Counted from the stretch's first letter, positions 1 through 8,214 are shown. The stretch is DNA of 29,437 nt from JAGVLN01 sp964515755 (GCA_964515755.1 CAZEVK010000019.1:1-29437); one strand, 5' to 3'. Translations and numbers: made by a program. The notes: a model not told the origin generated them from the letters alone.

Positions 1-56
1 TCACCCGGCGGACGGCGATAGGTGGCCCGTGGGTTCGCCTCCCTCTCCCTCCGCCA
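1..56 (+). tRNA. 3' end of a tRNA-like gene (serine-type?), cut by the window start
   Basis: A GC-rich island in AT-rich DNA ends with an acceptor-like half, a G discriminator base and an encoded CCA at 54-56, followed by T-rich sequence. A T-arm can be drawn just before it (stem GTGGG/CCCTC with one T-T mismatch, loop TTCGCCT). G73 and the long region before the T-arm would suit tRNA-Ser with its long variable arm. The loop lacks the nearly universal A58, so this may be an odd, decayed or misassembled tRNA or another structured RNA. The anticodon lies outside the window, so the amino acid is a guess. Confidence 0.35.
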
Positions 57-212
57 GTTTTCAAAATCCATTATGTTTTTGTGCTTTTGTTAGTTGCTTC
101 CTAAGACACAAGAATATACAATTTTTTCTGTAACTTGTACAATGAGCTTATATTAGGTAGCGCAATATCTATAAGAAAGATGAGTTTCAAATATTAGATG
201 AACTACATACTT

Positions 213-2387
213 TTATAAATCGGCTTGATCAAGAAGCGTATGACCAGAAAGCTCCGTTTCAACATTATTGTTTTTGAGCGCATGATTCTCTATATTATTG
301 GAAAACTGAGTGTCAGCACTGTTATAAAGTACATTAAAGCGATAGATAATTTGTGCTCTTAAATCTTCTGTATTAACTTGAGTGTTCTCATTGAGAATAT
401 TTAAGGTGGTGCTTAATGCATTAATAGCAATGTGGCCACATTCATTAATATGATTATTGTCTTGTACACCTGTATTGATAATAACAGAGCGCATCTCAAA
501 AAGTTCGAAAATACTTTGGAGATTATTACTAAGCATGTGTCCTGACGGTATGCCTTCAATAATATAAGCTGAACCTTGATGAATAATAACTGGTACAATA
601 TGGCTATATCCTATTAATAAATTCCAATAAGCTTGATGATCATTAATGTGATTAATAATATTATTTACTAATTGAACAGTGTTATCAGCAAAAGAATTAT
701 CATTGGTTCCATTATGCCATTCAAAAATAGATCCACTTGATCTCAATTCTTCTGGAATTTGATTATTTAATTCATCACTATTTAAATATTCAGGATAGGC
801 ATTTTGTGTTAGATTTATTATGTTAAAGTGACTTGTTAAATCAGTTACTAGGTTACTATTTTCTTCTAAATTTGCAGCAACTATACTGTAAGGATCTGCA
901 CTATCTCCGATTGCTCGAGCTAAATAAGTTCTATCAATTGAATTATCAGATATAGATATACTGCCTTCAGGGACTCTCTCGATAAATACTCTTACTGATT
1001 CTAGAAGAAATTCATAAGCAACTTTTTTATCACCAAGTTGAGACATATATTGTTCCATTTCTGTAATTTCTTGTAAAGAGTCTAAATAATGATGAATGAA
1101 CCCAGTTTTTTGTGCTATGTTTTCAAATAATTTTTTATTATACCCACCGAAACCTAGTAGTAATAATTCTGCATGAGAACTTACTTGAGAACTCAATTTG
1201 GTTACTTCATCTAGTGAAGTATTTCCATGTGTATGATCTCCATCAGTAATCAAAATCGTTAATGAGTGAGGATTTATAGTTTGAGTTTCTAGAGCATTCT
1301 TTAGCGCACCATGCAAGTTAGTGCCATTGTCCATTTTCAAGTTTTCAATTTGTTTGTAAAGACGTGCTCTGTCATTAAATTTATCTAAATTATAAAAATT
1401 ACTAGTAATTTTTTCGTCAAATGTTGTTAAAGTTAATGTTTTGATATTTTTTTCTATTATCTTTATTAGATCTTTAACTTTTGCTTTGTATTCGGTAGAC
1501 ACTTTATGCATGCTTCCGCTTACATCTAATATTAAATGAATGTGCCCATTTATCGAATCTGTATTTTTTTGCGTAGGAACAAATAGCATAGGAATTAACT
1601 TCTCTAAACCTTCTTCTTTAAAAATTACTCCGCTATTAAAAGATGAATAAAGATATTGAAGTAGATCATCTGTATTTATACTTAGTTCATATATTGCCTG
1701 ATCTTGTATAGATGAAAAAATTGGTCTCTCAACAATATTAATAAGATTTTTTTCTCTTAACATTTCGTATAGTCTTTTAACCAAAAGTCCATAATTAAAT
1801 TTGACCACAGTATTACCATTAAATACTTTGCTAGAAAAAATTTCTGATGTATCTATTGTTGTGGCTTTGAAATCGATACCGTTATCGTCAACTTTTTCGT
1901 TATCTAATCCAAGCACAGTCCTTGCTATTTTTAAATCTGAGTATTGAGATATAGTTGACGTTAAAAAATTTACTTCTGCAGATTTCAAATTAAAAGATGA
2001 AATAGTGTGTTTAAAAGTACTTATTAAGTTTTTGGTATTATCATTACTGGAGTTTTCAAATAGACGATTAAATGTACTAATTGCTTCGCCATCTAATAAT
2101 CTTACTAAAATTTCCTTTCCTTCTAGCTGAGTCAATTCCTCAACTTTTGCATCTAGGTATGACTTTTTTACTGTATCTCTCTTTACTTTTTCATTAAGAT
2201 GAGGGACTTTTGATCTTAATATGTCTGGCAATGATAACACAGCTCTTAGCTCATTAAACCCTGCCAAATCTGACTTAATTACTAAATTCTTACCTTGTAA
2301 AGATGATACTTCAACTTTTCCTTCTTTTAGTATAGCGTTTAAAAAGAATTCCCATTTACTTTCTTGGTTTTTAAAATGTTTTGGCAT
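213..2387 (-). CDS. von Willebrand factor A protein with a CE-clan-protease-like C-terminus
   Basis: This is a 724-residue protein without a signal peptide or membrane segment. Residues about 282-445 form a vWA domain with a complete metal-ion-dependent adhesion site: Asp288-x-Ser290-x-Ser292, Thr356 and Asp382. Such domains bind partners through a divalent cation. The first 280 residues are not recognised. Residues about 585-665 resemble CE-clan cysteine proteases/acetyltransferases: His596 in a hydrophobic strand, Glu611 after a second strand, Gln642, and Cys650 in an E-C-G motif followed by a hydrophobic helix, giving a His-Glu-Cys order as in YopJ. That part is inference. Start support is excellent: AAGGAG seven bases before ATG, and a near-consensus promoter about 80 bases upstream. 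The gene stands alone between the left-end RNA and a 475-base gap. A role as an effector acting in the host is plausible but unproven. Confidence 0.85.
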   Translation of the reverse strand: MPKHFKNQESKWEFFLNAILKEGKVEVSSLQGKNLVIKSDLAGFNELRAVLSLPDILRSKVPHLNEKVKRDTVKKSYLDAKVEELTQLEGKEILVRLLDGEAISTFNRLFENSSNDNTKNLISTFKHTISSFNLKSAEVNFLTSTISQYSDLKIARTVLGLDNEKVDDNGIDFKATTIDTSEIFSSKVFNGNTVVKFNYGLLVKRLYEMLREKNLINIVERPIFSSIQDQAIYELSINTDDLLQYLYSSFNSGVIFKEEGLEKLIPMLFVPTQKNTDSINGHIHLILDVSGSMHKVSTEYKAKVKDLIKIIEKNIKTLTLTTFDEKITSNFYNLDKFNDRARLYKQIENLKMDNGTNLHGALKNALETQTINPHSLTILITDGDHTHGNTSLDEVTKLSSQVSSHAELLLLGFGGYNKKLFENIAQKTGFIHHYLDSLQEITEMEQYMSQLGDKKVAYEFLLESVRVFIERVPEGSISISDNSIDRTYLARAIGDSADPYSIVAANLEENSNLVTDLTSHFNIINLTQNAYPEYLNSDELNNQIPEELRSSGSIFEWHNGTNDNSFADNTVQLVNNIINHINDHQAYWNLLIGYSHIVPVIIHQGSAYIIEGIPSGHMLSNNLQSIFELFEMRSVIINTGVQDNNHINECGHIAINALSTTLNILNENTQVNTEDLRAQIIYRFNVLYNSADTQFSNNIENHALKNNNVETELSGHTLLDQADL

Positions 2388-2468
2388 AGAGTAACTCCTT
2401 TATGATTAAACTAAAAGTTGCTAAAATTACGTAAATAAAAAGTTTTATTTAGAAATAATAATTAAATT

Positions 2469-2496
2469 TATATAACTAATTTCTATTATTTGTCAA
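2469..2496 (-). promoter_or_regulatory. Sigma-70 promoter of the vWA gene
   Basis: Read on the minus strand, a perfect -35 box TTGACA (2491-2496) is followed by 16 bases and the -10 box TATATA (2469-2474). It points to the vWA gene, whose start is about 80 bases downstream. Confidence 0.6.
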
Positions 2497-2862
2497 CTTC
2501 TAGTAGCATAAATATGTATAAATAATCCTAATAGTTATCTTAGTTCAGTTAAATTTTTATCAATTCTATTAAAAATAAATGGTAGCAGATTGCTAGTATT
2601 TTAAGAAATTCTAAACTTTGTAAGAATTAATTGTATGTCATATCTTGAAATAGTGAATATGGTTTTTTTGTAAAAAAAAATGACAATGTAAGTAATAGCA
2701 ACTTATAGGTACTGTGATGCTCACATCTTCATTTAATAAATAGATTATTTTATAATTAATATAAATTATTAATTAAAGCTTTTGCTTACATAATAACATG
2801 TGGGCAAATATTAAAAATTTCTGTATTCTTTTATTTATTATTAATAAAATAATGATGAGAAT
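2497..2862. other. AT-rich intergenic stretch, no gene seen
   Basis: Nothing coding is visible between the divergent vWA and glycosyltransferase genes. The stretch contains a 9-base inverted repeat, TAATTAATA and TATTAATTA at 2753-2761 and 2767-2775. It is made only of A and T, so chance is possible. No convincing promoter for the glycosyltransferase was found. Confidence 0.5.
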
Positions 2863-3888
2863 ATGAAGATCCTTAATATAATGCTTACTAATGCTTTAGG
2901 GGGTATTGAGCAGTCTTTTTTAGATTACAGCCAAGCGTTAATTATTAATCAATATCAAGTTATATCCATTGTACAGCCTTTATCTCCAGTTATAAAACAT
3001 ATTGTAAAAAAAGGATTTGATTATCATTGCTTACGTGTTCGATCTTATTATGATTATATTGCTGCTTTTAAAATTAAATATTTTATCAAAAAAAATAATG
3101 TAGATCTTGTTATTGCTCATGGTGGAAAAGCAGCAAGAATTGTACAATTATTAAATTTAGCAGTGCCGGTTATATCAGTTTCTCATAATAGTAATTTTAA
3201 AAAAATATTAAATTGCTCCGCTGTTATAGCAATTACTGATAAAATGCGTAAAGATATAATAAAATCAGGATATCCTGAAGAGTCTTGTTATAGGCTTTAT
3301 AACACTGTCTCTCAAAAAATAAAGCCTACAAAAAGTTTCAGTTATCACAAAACTCCGGTTATTGGTTTCTTAGGGCGATTAGATAAAGAAAAAAGAATTG
3401 ATGATTTATTCCGTGCCGTTTACTTGGTTGCTAATAAAGGTTTAAGCTTAAAAGTAATTGTAGGTGGAGAAGGTCCTGAGAAAGAGAATTTAATTAAATT
3501 AAGTGAAATGCTAGGTTTAGAAAAAATAGTTAAATTTGTATCTTGGGTAGAAGATAAAAAAGCTTTTTATAATAGCATAGATGTTTTGGTTTTACCTTCA
3601 CTTAATGAATCTTTTGGCATAGTAATATTAGAAGCATTTGCAAATAATAAAGTTGTTATATCTACAAAAACCGATGGTCCTTCTGAAATAATTATAAATG
3701 GAAAAAATGGGTTATTAGTAGAAATATCTAATCCGGTTGATCTTGCAGACAAAATATTTTTTATTCTAAAGAGTCAAAAAATTGCCAATAAATTAATCAA
3801 ATCAGGAAATGATAGAGTTAAAGATTTTAGTATGCTAAACTTTTCAAAACAATTAGATTTCATAATTAAAGATATCGTTATAAATTAA
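2863..3888 (+). CDS. Glycosyltransferase, GT4 family (GT-B fold)
   Basis: This 341-residue protein transfers a sugar from a nucleotide-sugar donor, most likely during LPS or other surface glycan assembly at the inner face of the membrane. The N-terminal acceptor domain begins with the Gly13-Gly14-x-Glu16 loop typical of GT4 enzymes. The C-terminal donor domain starts near residue 165 (GFLGRLDKEK), contains the GGEGP turn at 201-205, and carries the family E-x7-E motif as Glu249 and Glu257. Length is close to the usual 340-400. The donor and acceptor cannot be read from sequence. There is no obvious operon: the next frame starts 14 bases downstream but is a broken YciI-like gene. Confidence 0.85.
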   Translation: MKILNIMLTNALGGIEQSFLDYSQALIINQYQVISIVQPLSPVIKHIVKKGFDYHCLRVRSYYDYIAAFKIKYFIKKNNVDLVIAHGGKAARIVQLLNLAVPVISVSHNSNFKKILNCSAVIAITDKMRKDIIKSGYPEESCYRLYNTVSQKIKPTKSFSYHKTPVIGFLGRLDKEKRIDDLFRAVYLVANKGLSLKVIVGGEGPEKENLIKLSEMLGLEKIVKFVSWVEDKKAFYNSIDVLVLPSLNESFGIVILEAFANNKVVISTKTDGPSEIIINGKNGLLVEISNPVDLADKIFFILKSQKIANKLIKSGNDRVKDFSMLNFSKQLDFIIKDIVIN

Positions 3889-3902
3889 TCTAATGGTCAT
3901 GT

Positions 3903-4188
3903 ATGTTTCTTGTTAATATTACTTATGTAAAGCCAATAGAAAAGATAGAGCAGCATTTAGCTTGCTCATAACGTATGGTTAGATAAGCATTATCTTTCAG
4001 GTGATTTTGTTGCATCTGGCAGGAAAGTTCCAAGGACAGGTGGAATAATTTTAGTTAAAGCTGCTTCTAAGAGTATTGTGAACGATATGCTTAAAAGTGA
4101 GCCATTTAATATTGCAAAACTTGCTACTTATGAAATTCTAGAATTTAGAATTACTAAAACTAATAATAAAGGAATAGATCTTGAGTAA
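3903..4188 (+). pseudogene. YciI-like (YCII domain) gene with a +1 frameshift
   Basis: Two overlapping frames together give one YCII-domain protein of about 94 residues. ATG at 3903 opens MFLVNITYVKPIEKIEQHLA and runs into TAA at 3969-3971. From 3964 the adjacent frame continues AHNVWLDKHYLSGDFVASG, the R-T-G-G-I-I-L core and an E-F-R-I-T end, stopping at 4186-4188. Removing one base near 3961-3964 restores a continuous gene of family-typical length. The family has a ferredoxin-like fold and often a catalytic His-Asp pair; here the H and D of the H-x4-D segment are present. The 3' end overlaps the next gene's TTG start by eight bases, as in a translationally coupled pair. A sequencing error, a real loss or a programmed frameshift are all possible. 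Confidence 0.7.
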
Positions 4189-4846
4189 AATTGCACGTTC
4201 TAATTTTTTAGTTATTAAAATAATTCTAGGTTCTATCTTGATAAGCCTAGCAATATATTACATTAATTTTCCAGATGAATTATTGTCAGAACGCTTTCAA
4301 ATTACAGAGCAATTTATTACTGACGATGAAAACAATTTTTATAATCAAATAGGTGATCGTAGGGCTAAACTCTTTGATAAAAATCAATGTTTAGGACGTT
4401 ATAATTTATGTGAAAATGATCTAGTCAAAACAGGTTACTTTATTTCAGAAGAATTTCCATGTCATAATAACTTACTTGGGTTATGGTCTGGTAAAAATGG
4501 TATTAAGTCTAGAGATGACTTTTTATTTATGCCATTGATTCAAGATCATATTATGAAAGAGCTATCTACCATCTATTATAAAAATATTTATTATTATGAA
4601 TTAAATAAATATATAGATCATATATTAGTGACTCCCTCTAGTTTAATAGCAGTAATGCATTTATACGGTCCTTTTGAAGTGTTGAGTTTTTTTCATGGTA
4701 AATCAAATTTAAATGGGAATATCAAGCAAGATTTAGAAACATTTGCTAAATACAAAATTACGACATTTAAATCTTATGATTATGGAAAAAATGATACTAA
4801 CTTTAATTTGTTGATAGAGCAGAAATGCTACTCTAATAAAAGGTGA
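4181..4846 (+). CDS. Membrane-anchored lysozyme-like (phage tail-lysozyme type) protein, possibly inactive
   Basis: This 221-residue protein starts at TTG, preceded by AAAGGA at good spacing. Residues 9-29 form one membrane segment, so the rest should lie in the periplasm. Three segments in order match a pattern I know from phage-type peptidoglycan hydrolases: L-G-R-Y-N-L (71-76, usually LGKYQ), W-S-G-K-N-G-I-K-S-R-D-D-F-L (102-115) followed by a Gln at 121, and T-P-S-S-L-I-A-V-M-H-L-Y-G (151-163, usually TPSGLLAAAHLGG). The catalytic Glu normally about 14 residues before LGKYQ is not visible; the nearest acidic residue is Asp59. It ends three bases from the convergent gltA stop. The family call is inference from motif memory; binding or regulating peptidoglycan is an alternative to cleaving it. 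Confidence 0.55.
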   Translation: MSKIARSNFLVIKIILGSILISLAIYYINFPDELLSERFQITEQFITDDENNFYNQIGDRRAKLFDKNQCLGRYNLCENDLVKTGYFISEEFPCHNNLLGLWSGKNGIKSRDDFLFMPLIQDHIMKELSTIYYKNIYYYELNKYIDHILVTPSSLIAVMHLYGPFEVLSFFHGKSNLNGNIKQDLETFAKYKITTFKSYDYGKNDTNFNLLIEQKCYSNKR

Positions 4847-4849
4847 CTA

Positions 4850-6142
4850 CTATCTTTTGCTCATTTCTACAAAATGTCTTTCTGTTTCGCCTATATATAA
4901 TTGTCTTGGTCTGCCTATTTTAAACGCAGGATCAGAAAGCATTTCTTGCCATTGGGCAACCCAACCTACAGTTCTTGCAACGGCAAATAAAACGGTAAAC
5001 ATTGCTGTAGGAATTTTTAATGCTTTGTAAATTAAGCCCGAATAAAAATCAACATTTGGGTATAATTTACGTTCTACGAAATATTCATCATTTAACGCAA
5101 TTTTTTCTAGTTCTATTGCTATATCAAGTAATGGATCAGTAACACCAAGGCTCTGTAAAACATCATGGCAACATTTGCGAAGTACTGCAGCCCTTGGGTC
5201 ATAATTTTTATATACTCTATGTCCGAATCCCATAAGCATGAATGGATCATTCTTATCTTTAGCACGCTCTATATATGCTGGGATATTTTCTTTAGATTTT
5301 ATTTGCTCTAACATTTTGATTACAGCTTCGTTAGCACCTCCATGTGCAGGGCCCCATAAAGAAGCTATGCCTGCGCCAATGCATGCGAAAGGATTAGCTC
5401 CAGACGAGCTAGCTAACCTTACAGTTGATGTAGAAGCATTTTGTTCATGGTCAGCATGTAAAATAAAAATTTTATCTAATGCATCTACTACTATTGGATT
5501 CGCAACATATTCTTCACAAGGAGTACCAAACATCATTTGTAAAAAATTTTCTGTGTACCCTAAATTGTTCTTTGGATACATAAATGGTTGACCAATACTG
5601 TTTTTATAAGCTAAAGCAGCAAGAGTTGGCATTTTAGCAATTAGTCTATATGCAGAAATTTCACGTTGAGTATGATCATTAATATCTAACGAGTCATGAT
5701 AGAACGAAGACAATGAAGCTACAGCTCCAACCATCACAGCCATTGGGTGTGAGCTTCGCTGAAAGCCGCGTAATAAAAATTGTAATTGTTCATGAACCAT
5801 CGAATGGTAGGTTATATTTTTAATGAATTTATCTTGTTCTGCTTTACTAGGTAAACGATTATTTAGTAATAGATAAGCCACTTCAGGAAAGTTGCTTTTT
5901 TCTGCTAATTCTTCAATGTGGTAGCCTCGGTATTTTAGAATGCCTGCATTTCCATCTATATAAGTAATGCTTGAAGAACAAGATGCTGTTGACATGAATC
6001 CAGGATCGTAGGTGAAAATACCAGCTTCAGCATATAGCTTTGTAACATCTATAACATCAGGGCCTTCTGATCCTGATAATATTGGCAATTCTATAGTTTT
6101 ATTATCGAATTTTAGTGTAGCAAAACGTTTATCTTTACTCAT
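4850..6142 (-). CDS. gltA: Citrate synthase (type II)
   Basis: This enzyme condenses oxaloacetate and acetyl-CoA to citrate, the entry step of the TCA cycle, in the cytoplasm. The 430-residue sequence is highly similar to Rickettsia GltA along its length. The catalytic triad is in place: His267 in GPAHGGANEAV, His308 in MGFGHRVYKNYDPR, and Asp365 in YPNVDFYSG. The start is supported by AGAGGA shortly before ATG. The gene lies 40 bases downstream of the ankyrin/lipase-like gene on the same strand, so the two may be co-transcribed, or gltA may have a promoter inside that gene. Rickettsiae import host metabolites and depend on this cycle for energy. Confidence 0.97.
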   Translation of the reverse strand: MSKDKRFATLKFDNKTIELPILSGSEGPDVIDVTKLYAEAGIFTYDPGFMSTASCSSSITYIDGNAGILKYRGYHIEELAEKSNFPEVAYLLLNNRLPSKAEQDKFIKNITYHSMVHEQLQFLLRGFQRSSHPMAVMVGAVASLSSFYHDSLDINDHTQREISAYRLIAKMPTLAALAYKNSIGQPFMYPKNNLGYTENFLQMMFGTPCEEYVANPIVVDALDKIFILHADHEQNASTSTVRLASSSGANPFACIGAGIASLWGPAHGGANEAVIKMLEQIKSKENIPAYIERAKDKNDPFMLMGFGHRVYKNYDPRAAVLRKCCHDVLQSLGVTDPLLDIAIELEKIALNDEYFVERKLYPNVDFYSGLIYKALKIPTAMFTVLFAVARTVGWVAQWQEMLSDPAFKIGRPRQLYIGETERHFVEMSKR

Positions 6143-6182
6143 AATAATCCTCTATAAAGTAATAATATGTATAGCAAATTCT

Positions 6183-8177
6183 CTAACAAACACAACTGCT
6201 ATCTTGTTTCTCTAACTTACTTTTCATAACGTTTGCTAAGGACATATCATTATGTATATGTTCTACACGTTTTTTTTGGACACTTGGATTTTTAAATTCT
6301 GGGAATTCAGCAAATAACTTTTGTGAATTGCTAATAAAATAGTTAAGCAATTGGAAATAAGATATGCCAGAAGTTGTTTCTATGTCTTTTAATTGCCAAT
6401 CAGAAGCTGCCTTATGTTTAATATGAGGCGCTAAGCGAAGTCCAGAAGCTTCTTTTTCTAAAAAATTTCTAACTTCTATAAACGCTTCTGGACAATCATC
6501 AAGATTACTTTTTATTCTTTTTTTATTAGATAGGCTATATGTTTTTTTATTTTTTTCATCATTATGTGCATGTAATCTTCTCGGACCAATTCGTTCAAAA
6601 ATGTTAGCTAATTTTGAATCAAAAATAGCGATTTTTGATAATTCTTTTTTTGTTTTCTTGGTAAAATTATTATTTTTATCTTGTAATGAGTTGTTAGAGT
6701 TGTAACTAAAATGAGTAAGCTCTATATCATCCGTGATTAAAAATTGTTTCACAACTTCAGTAGCTATCTCTGTTCCTGAGCCATGTCCTTGTAAAATAAT
6801 TTTATCTGGATGTATTTGATCATCTAATAGTGTATTTACCATAGCTATACCATTATAAATCAAATCATTTCTACTTATTGAACCATCGTTATCTTTAAAT
6901 CCATTATAATTAAAATTATGAATAACTGCACCGGTAATAAATGCTTGTTCTGTTATATCTATCCAGTGGGTTTCATAAGTTGTTGTCGTGGGTATGAAGT
7001 TAATAATATGAATTTCTTCAGCTTTTCCAGGACGCATTAAATGATCCAATGTTTTTAAGTCACTGGATGATAAAATTCTAGCAGATAATAATAATTTAAC
7101 TTTATTTGTTATTTTCTCAAATTCAAGTCTTTTACTTGACAGATCAAACATTTTTTGTGCTTCTACTTTGGATACTATACTAAGTGGTATAACTTTAACT
7201 GAATCTAAAAAATATGTTTTGTTATTAGAAAGTTTACATAAAACTTTTTCTTTTAGGATTTTTAAATTTGAAAGACAAACTATAGAATTATTACCATCGT
7301 GCTGGTCTTTAGTTTTGAGCTCATCAAAGCTATCACTTTTATTTTTTATATGTAAATCTAGCTTTGGTTTTGTAATTTCTATATTTTTTGTTTGTAATTT
7401 TAGTAAGTTATTTAATTTAGCTGATTGAATAGTTTTTGCACGCACAATTTCTTCTTCTATAAGAGACTCTGCTTTACTTATAAAATAAATTTCTGATGTG
7501 TGATTTTTTTGTAAGTTTTTCATACAAAACTCACAAATACCAGCAATAGTTTTTCTTACTATGCCTAAAATTTTATGATGTTTTGTAATTAAATTTTGTT
7601 CAGCACTTAATATTTTCATAAGTCCAAAATTTTTATTCATGATTTCTAATAATTTTGGATCATCAAAATTAATTTTACCAAGATTAAATTTTGTACTCAT
7701 CATTGTATAAGTAATTTTAAAAAATTCTTTCTTAGAAATTTTTTTAGAAATTGAGTCATTTACTAATTCTTCTAATTGTTTGACTAATTCTTTAGCTTGT
7801 TCATGTAGATTCACTTCTTTGGGTTGTACAGAAATTTTATTTGAGAAAATAGATTCATTCTCTAATAGTAATTCAATACATTTTTCATGATCTAATTGTT
7901 GAGCAATTTGCAATGCTGTTTTACCTTCTGAATTACGAATAATAGTAGAAGCATAGGAGTTAATAAGTGCCGAAATAATTTCAGGATAGTTATTTAATGC
8001 TGCAAGATGTAAAGGAGTGTTACCTTGTCTGTCTGCTTTATCTATTACGGAATTATTTTGTTCTAAAAACTTTATAGCCTTTATTTTGTCACCTGTAATT
8101 ATTGCGGAATGAAGTTCTAATTCAGCTAATTCATTTTCTTCATTTATTAGTATAAAATTTTTCTCAAGTGTTGTCAT
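6183..8177 (-). CDS. Ankyrin-repeat protein with a degenerate lipase-like (alpha/beta hydrolase) domain
   Basis: This is a 664-residue protein without a signal peptide. Residues about 17-108 hold two to three ankyrin repeats (GNTPLHLAALNN at 52-63, GKTALQIAQQ at 85-94), a module for host-protein binding in many intracellular bacteria. Residues 110-380 are Lys-rich and helical, of unknown role. Residues about 388-480 resemble an alpha/beta hydrolase module I associate with Legionella- and Coxiella-type effectors: a NFNYNGF strand-turn, an acidic D-L-I-Y-N-G-I helix, a D-K-I-I-L strand and the nucleophile elbow. The elbow reads G464-H-G-S-G where that module has GHSLG, so Ser is moved by one position. 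The protein ends in Cys-Val-Cys. ATG is preceded by AGGA. It lies directly upstream of gltA. A secreted effector is the best guess; enzyme activity is doubtful. Confidence 0.8.
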   Translation of the reverse strand: MTTLEKNFILINEENELAELELHSAIITGDKIKAIKFLEQNNSVIDKADRQGNTPLHLAALNNYPEIISALINSYASTIIRNSEGKTALQIAQQLDHEKCIELLLENESIFSNKISVQPKEVNLHEQAKELVKQLEELVNDSISKKISKKEFFKITYTMMSTKFNLGKINFDDPKLLEIMNKNFGLMKILSAEQNLITKHHKILGIVRKTIAGICEFCMKNLQKNHTSEIYFISKAESLIEEEIVRAKTIQSAKLNNLLKLQTKNIEITKPKLDLHIKNKSDSFDELKTKDQHDGNNSIVCLSNLKILKEKVLCKLSNNKTYFLDSVKVIPLSIVSKVEAQKMFDLSSKRLEFEKITNKVKLLLSARILSSSDLKTLDHLMRPGKAEEIHIINFIPTTTTYETHWIDITEQAFITGAVIHNFNYNGFKDNDGSISRNDLIYNGIAMVNTLLDDQIHPDKIILQGHGSGTEIATEVVKQFLITDDIELTHFSYNSNNSLQDKNNNFTKKTKKELSKIAIFDSKLANIFERIGPRRLHAHNDEKNKKTYSLSNKKRIKSNLDDCPEAFIEVRNFLEKEASGLRLAPHIKHKAASDWQLKDIETTSGISYFQLLNYFISNSQKLFAEFPEFKNPSVQKKRVEHIHNDMSLANVMKSKLEKQDSSCVC

Positions 8178-8214
8178 AACATTCCTACATATGAAAATTT
8201 ATTATTAAGTTAGG

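Noticed and set aside
2753..2775. AT-only inverted repeat as a regulatory site
   Set aside because: Such palindromes arise easily by chance in very AT-rich intergenic DNA.
5238..5591. Plus-strand open frame of 117 codons inside gltA
   Set aside because: It is an antisense shadow of citrate synthase, with no ribosome site or recognisable domain.
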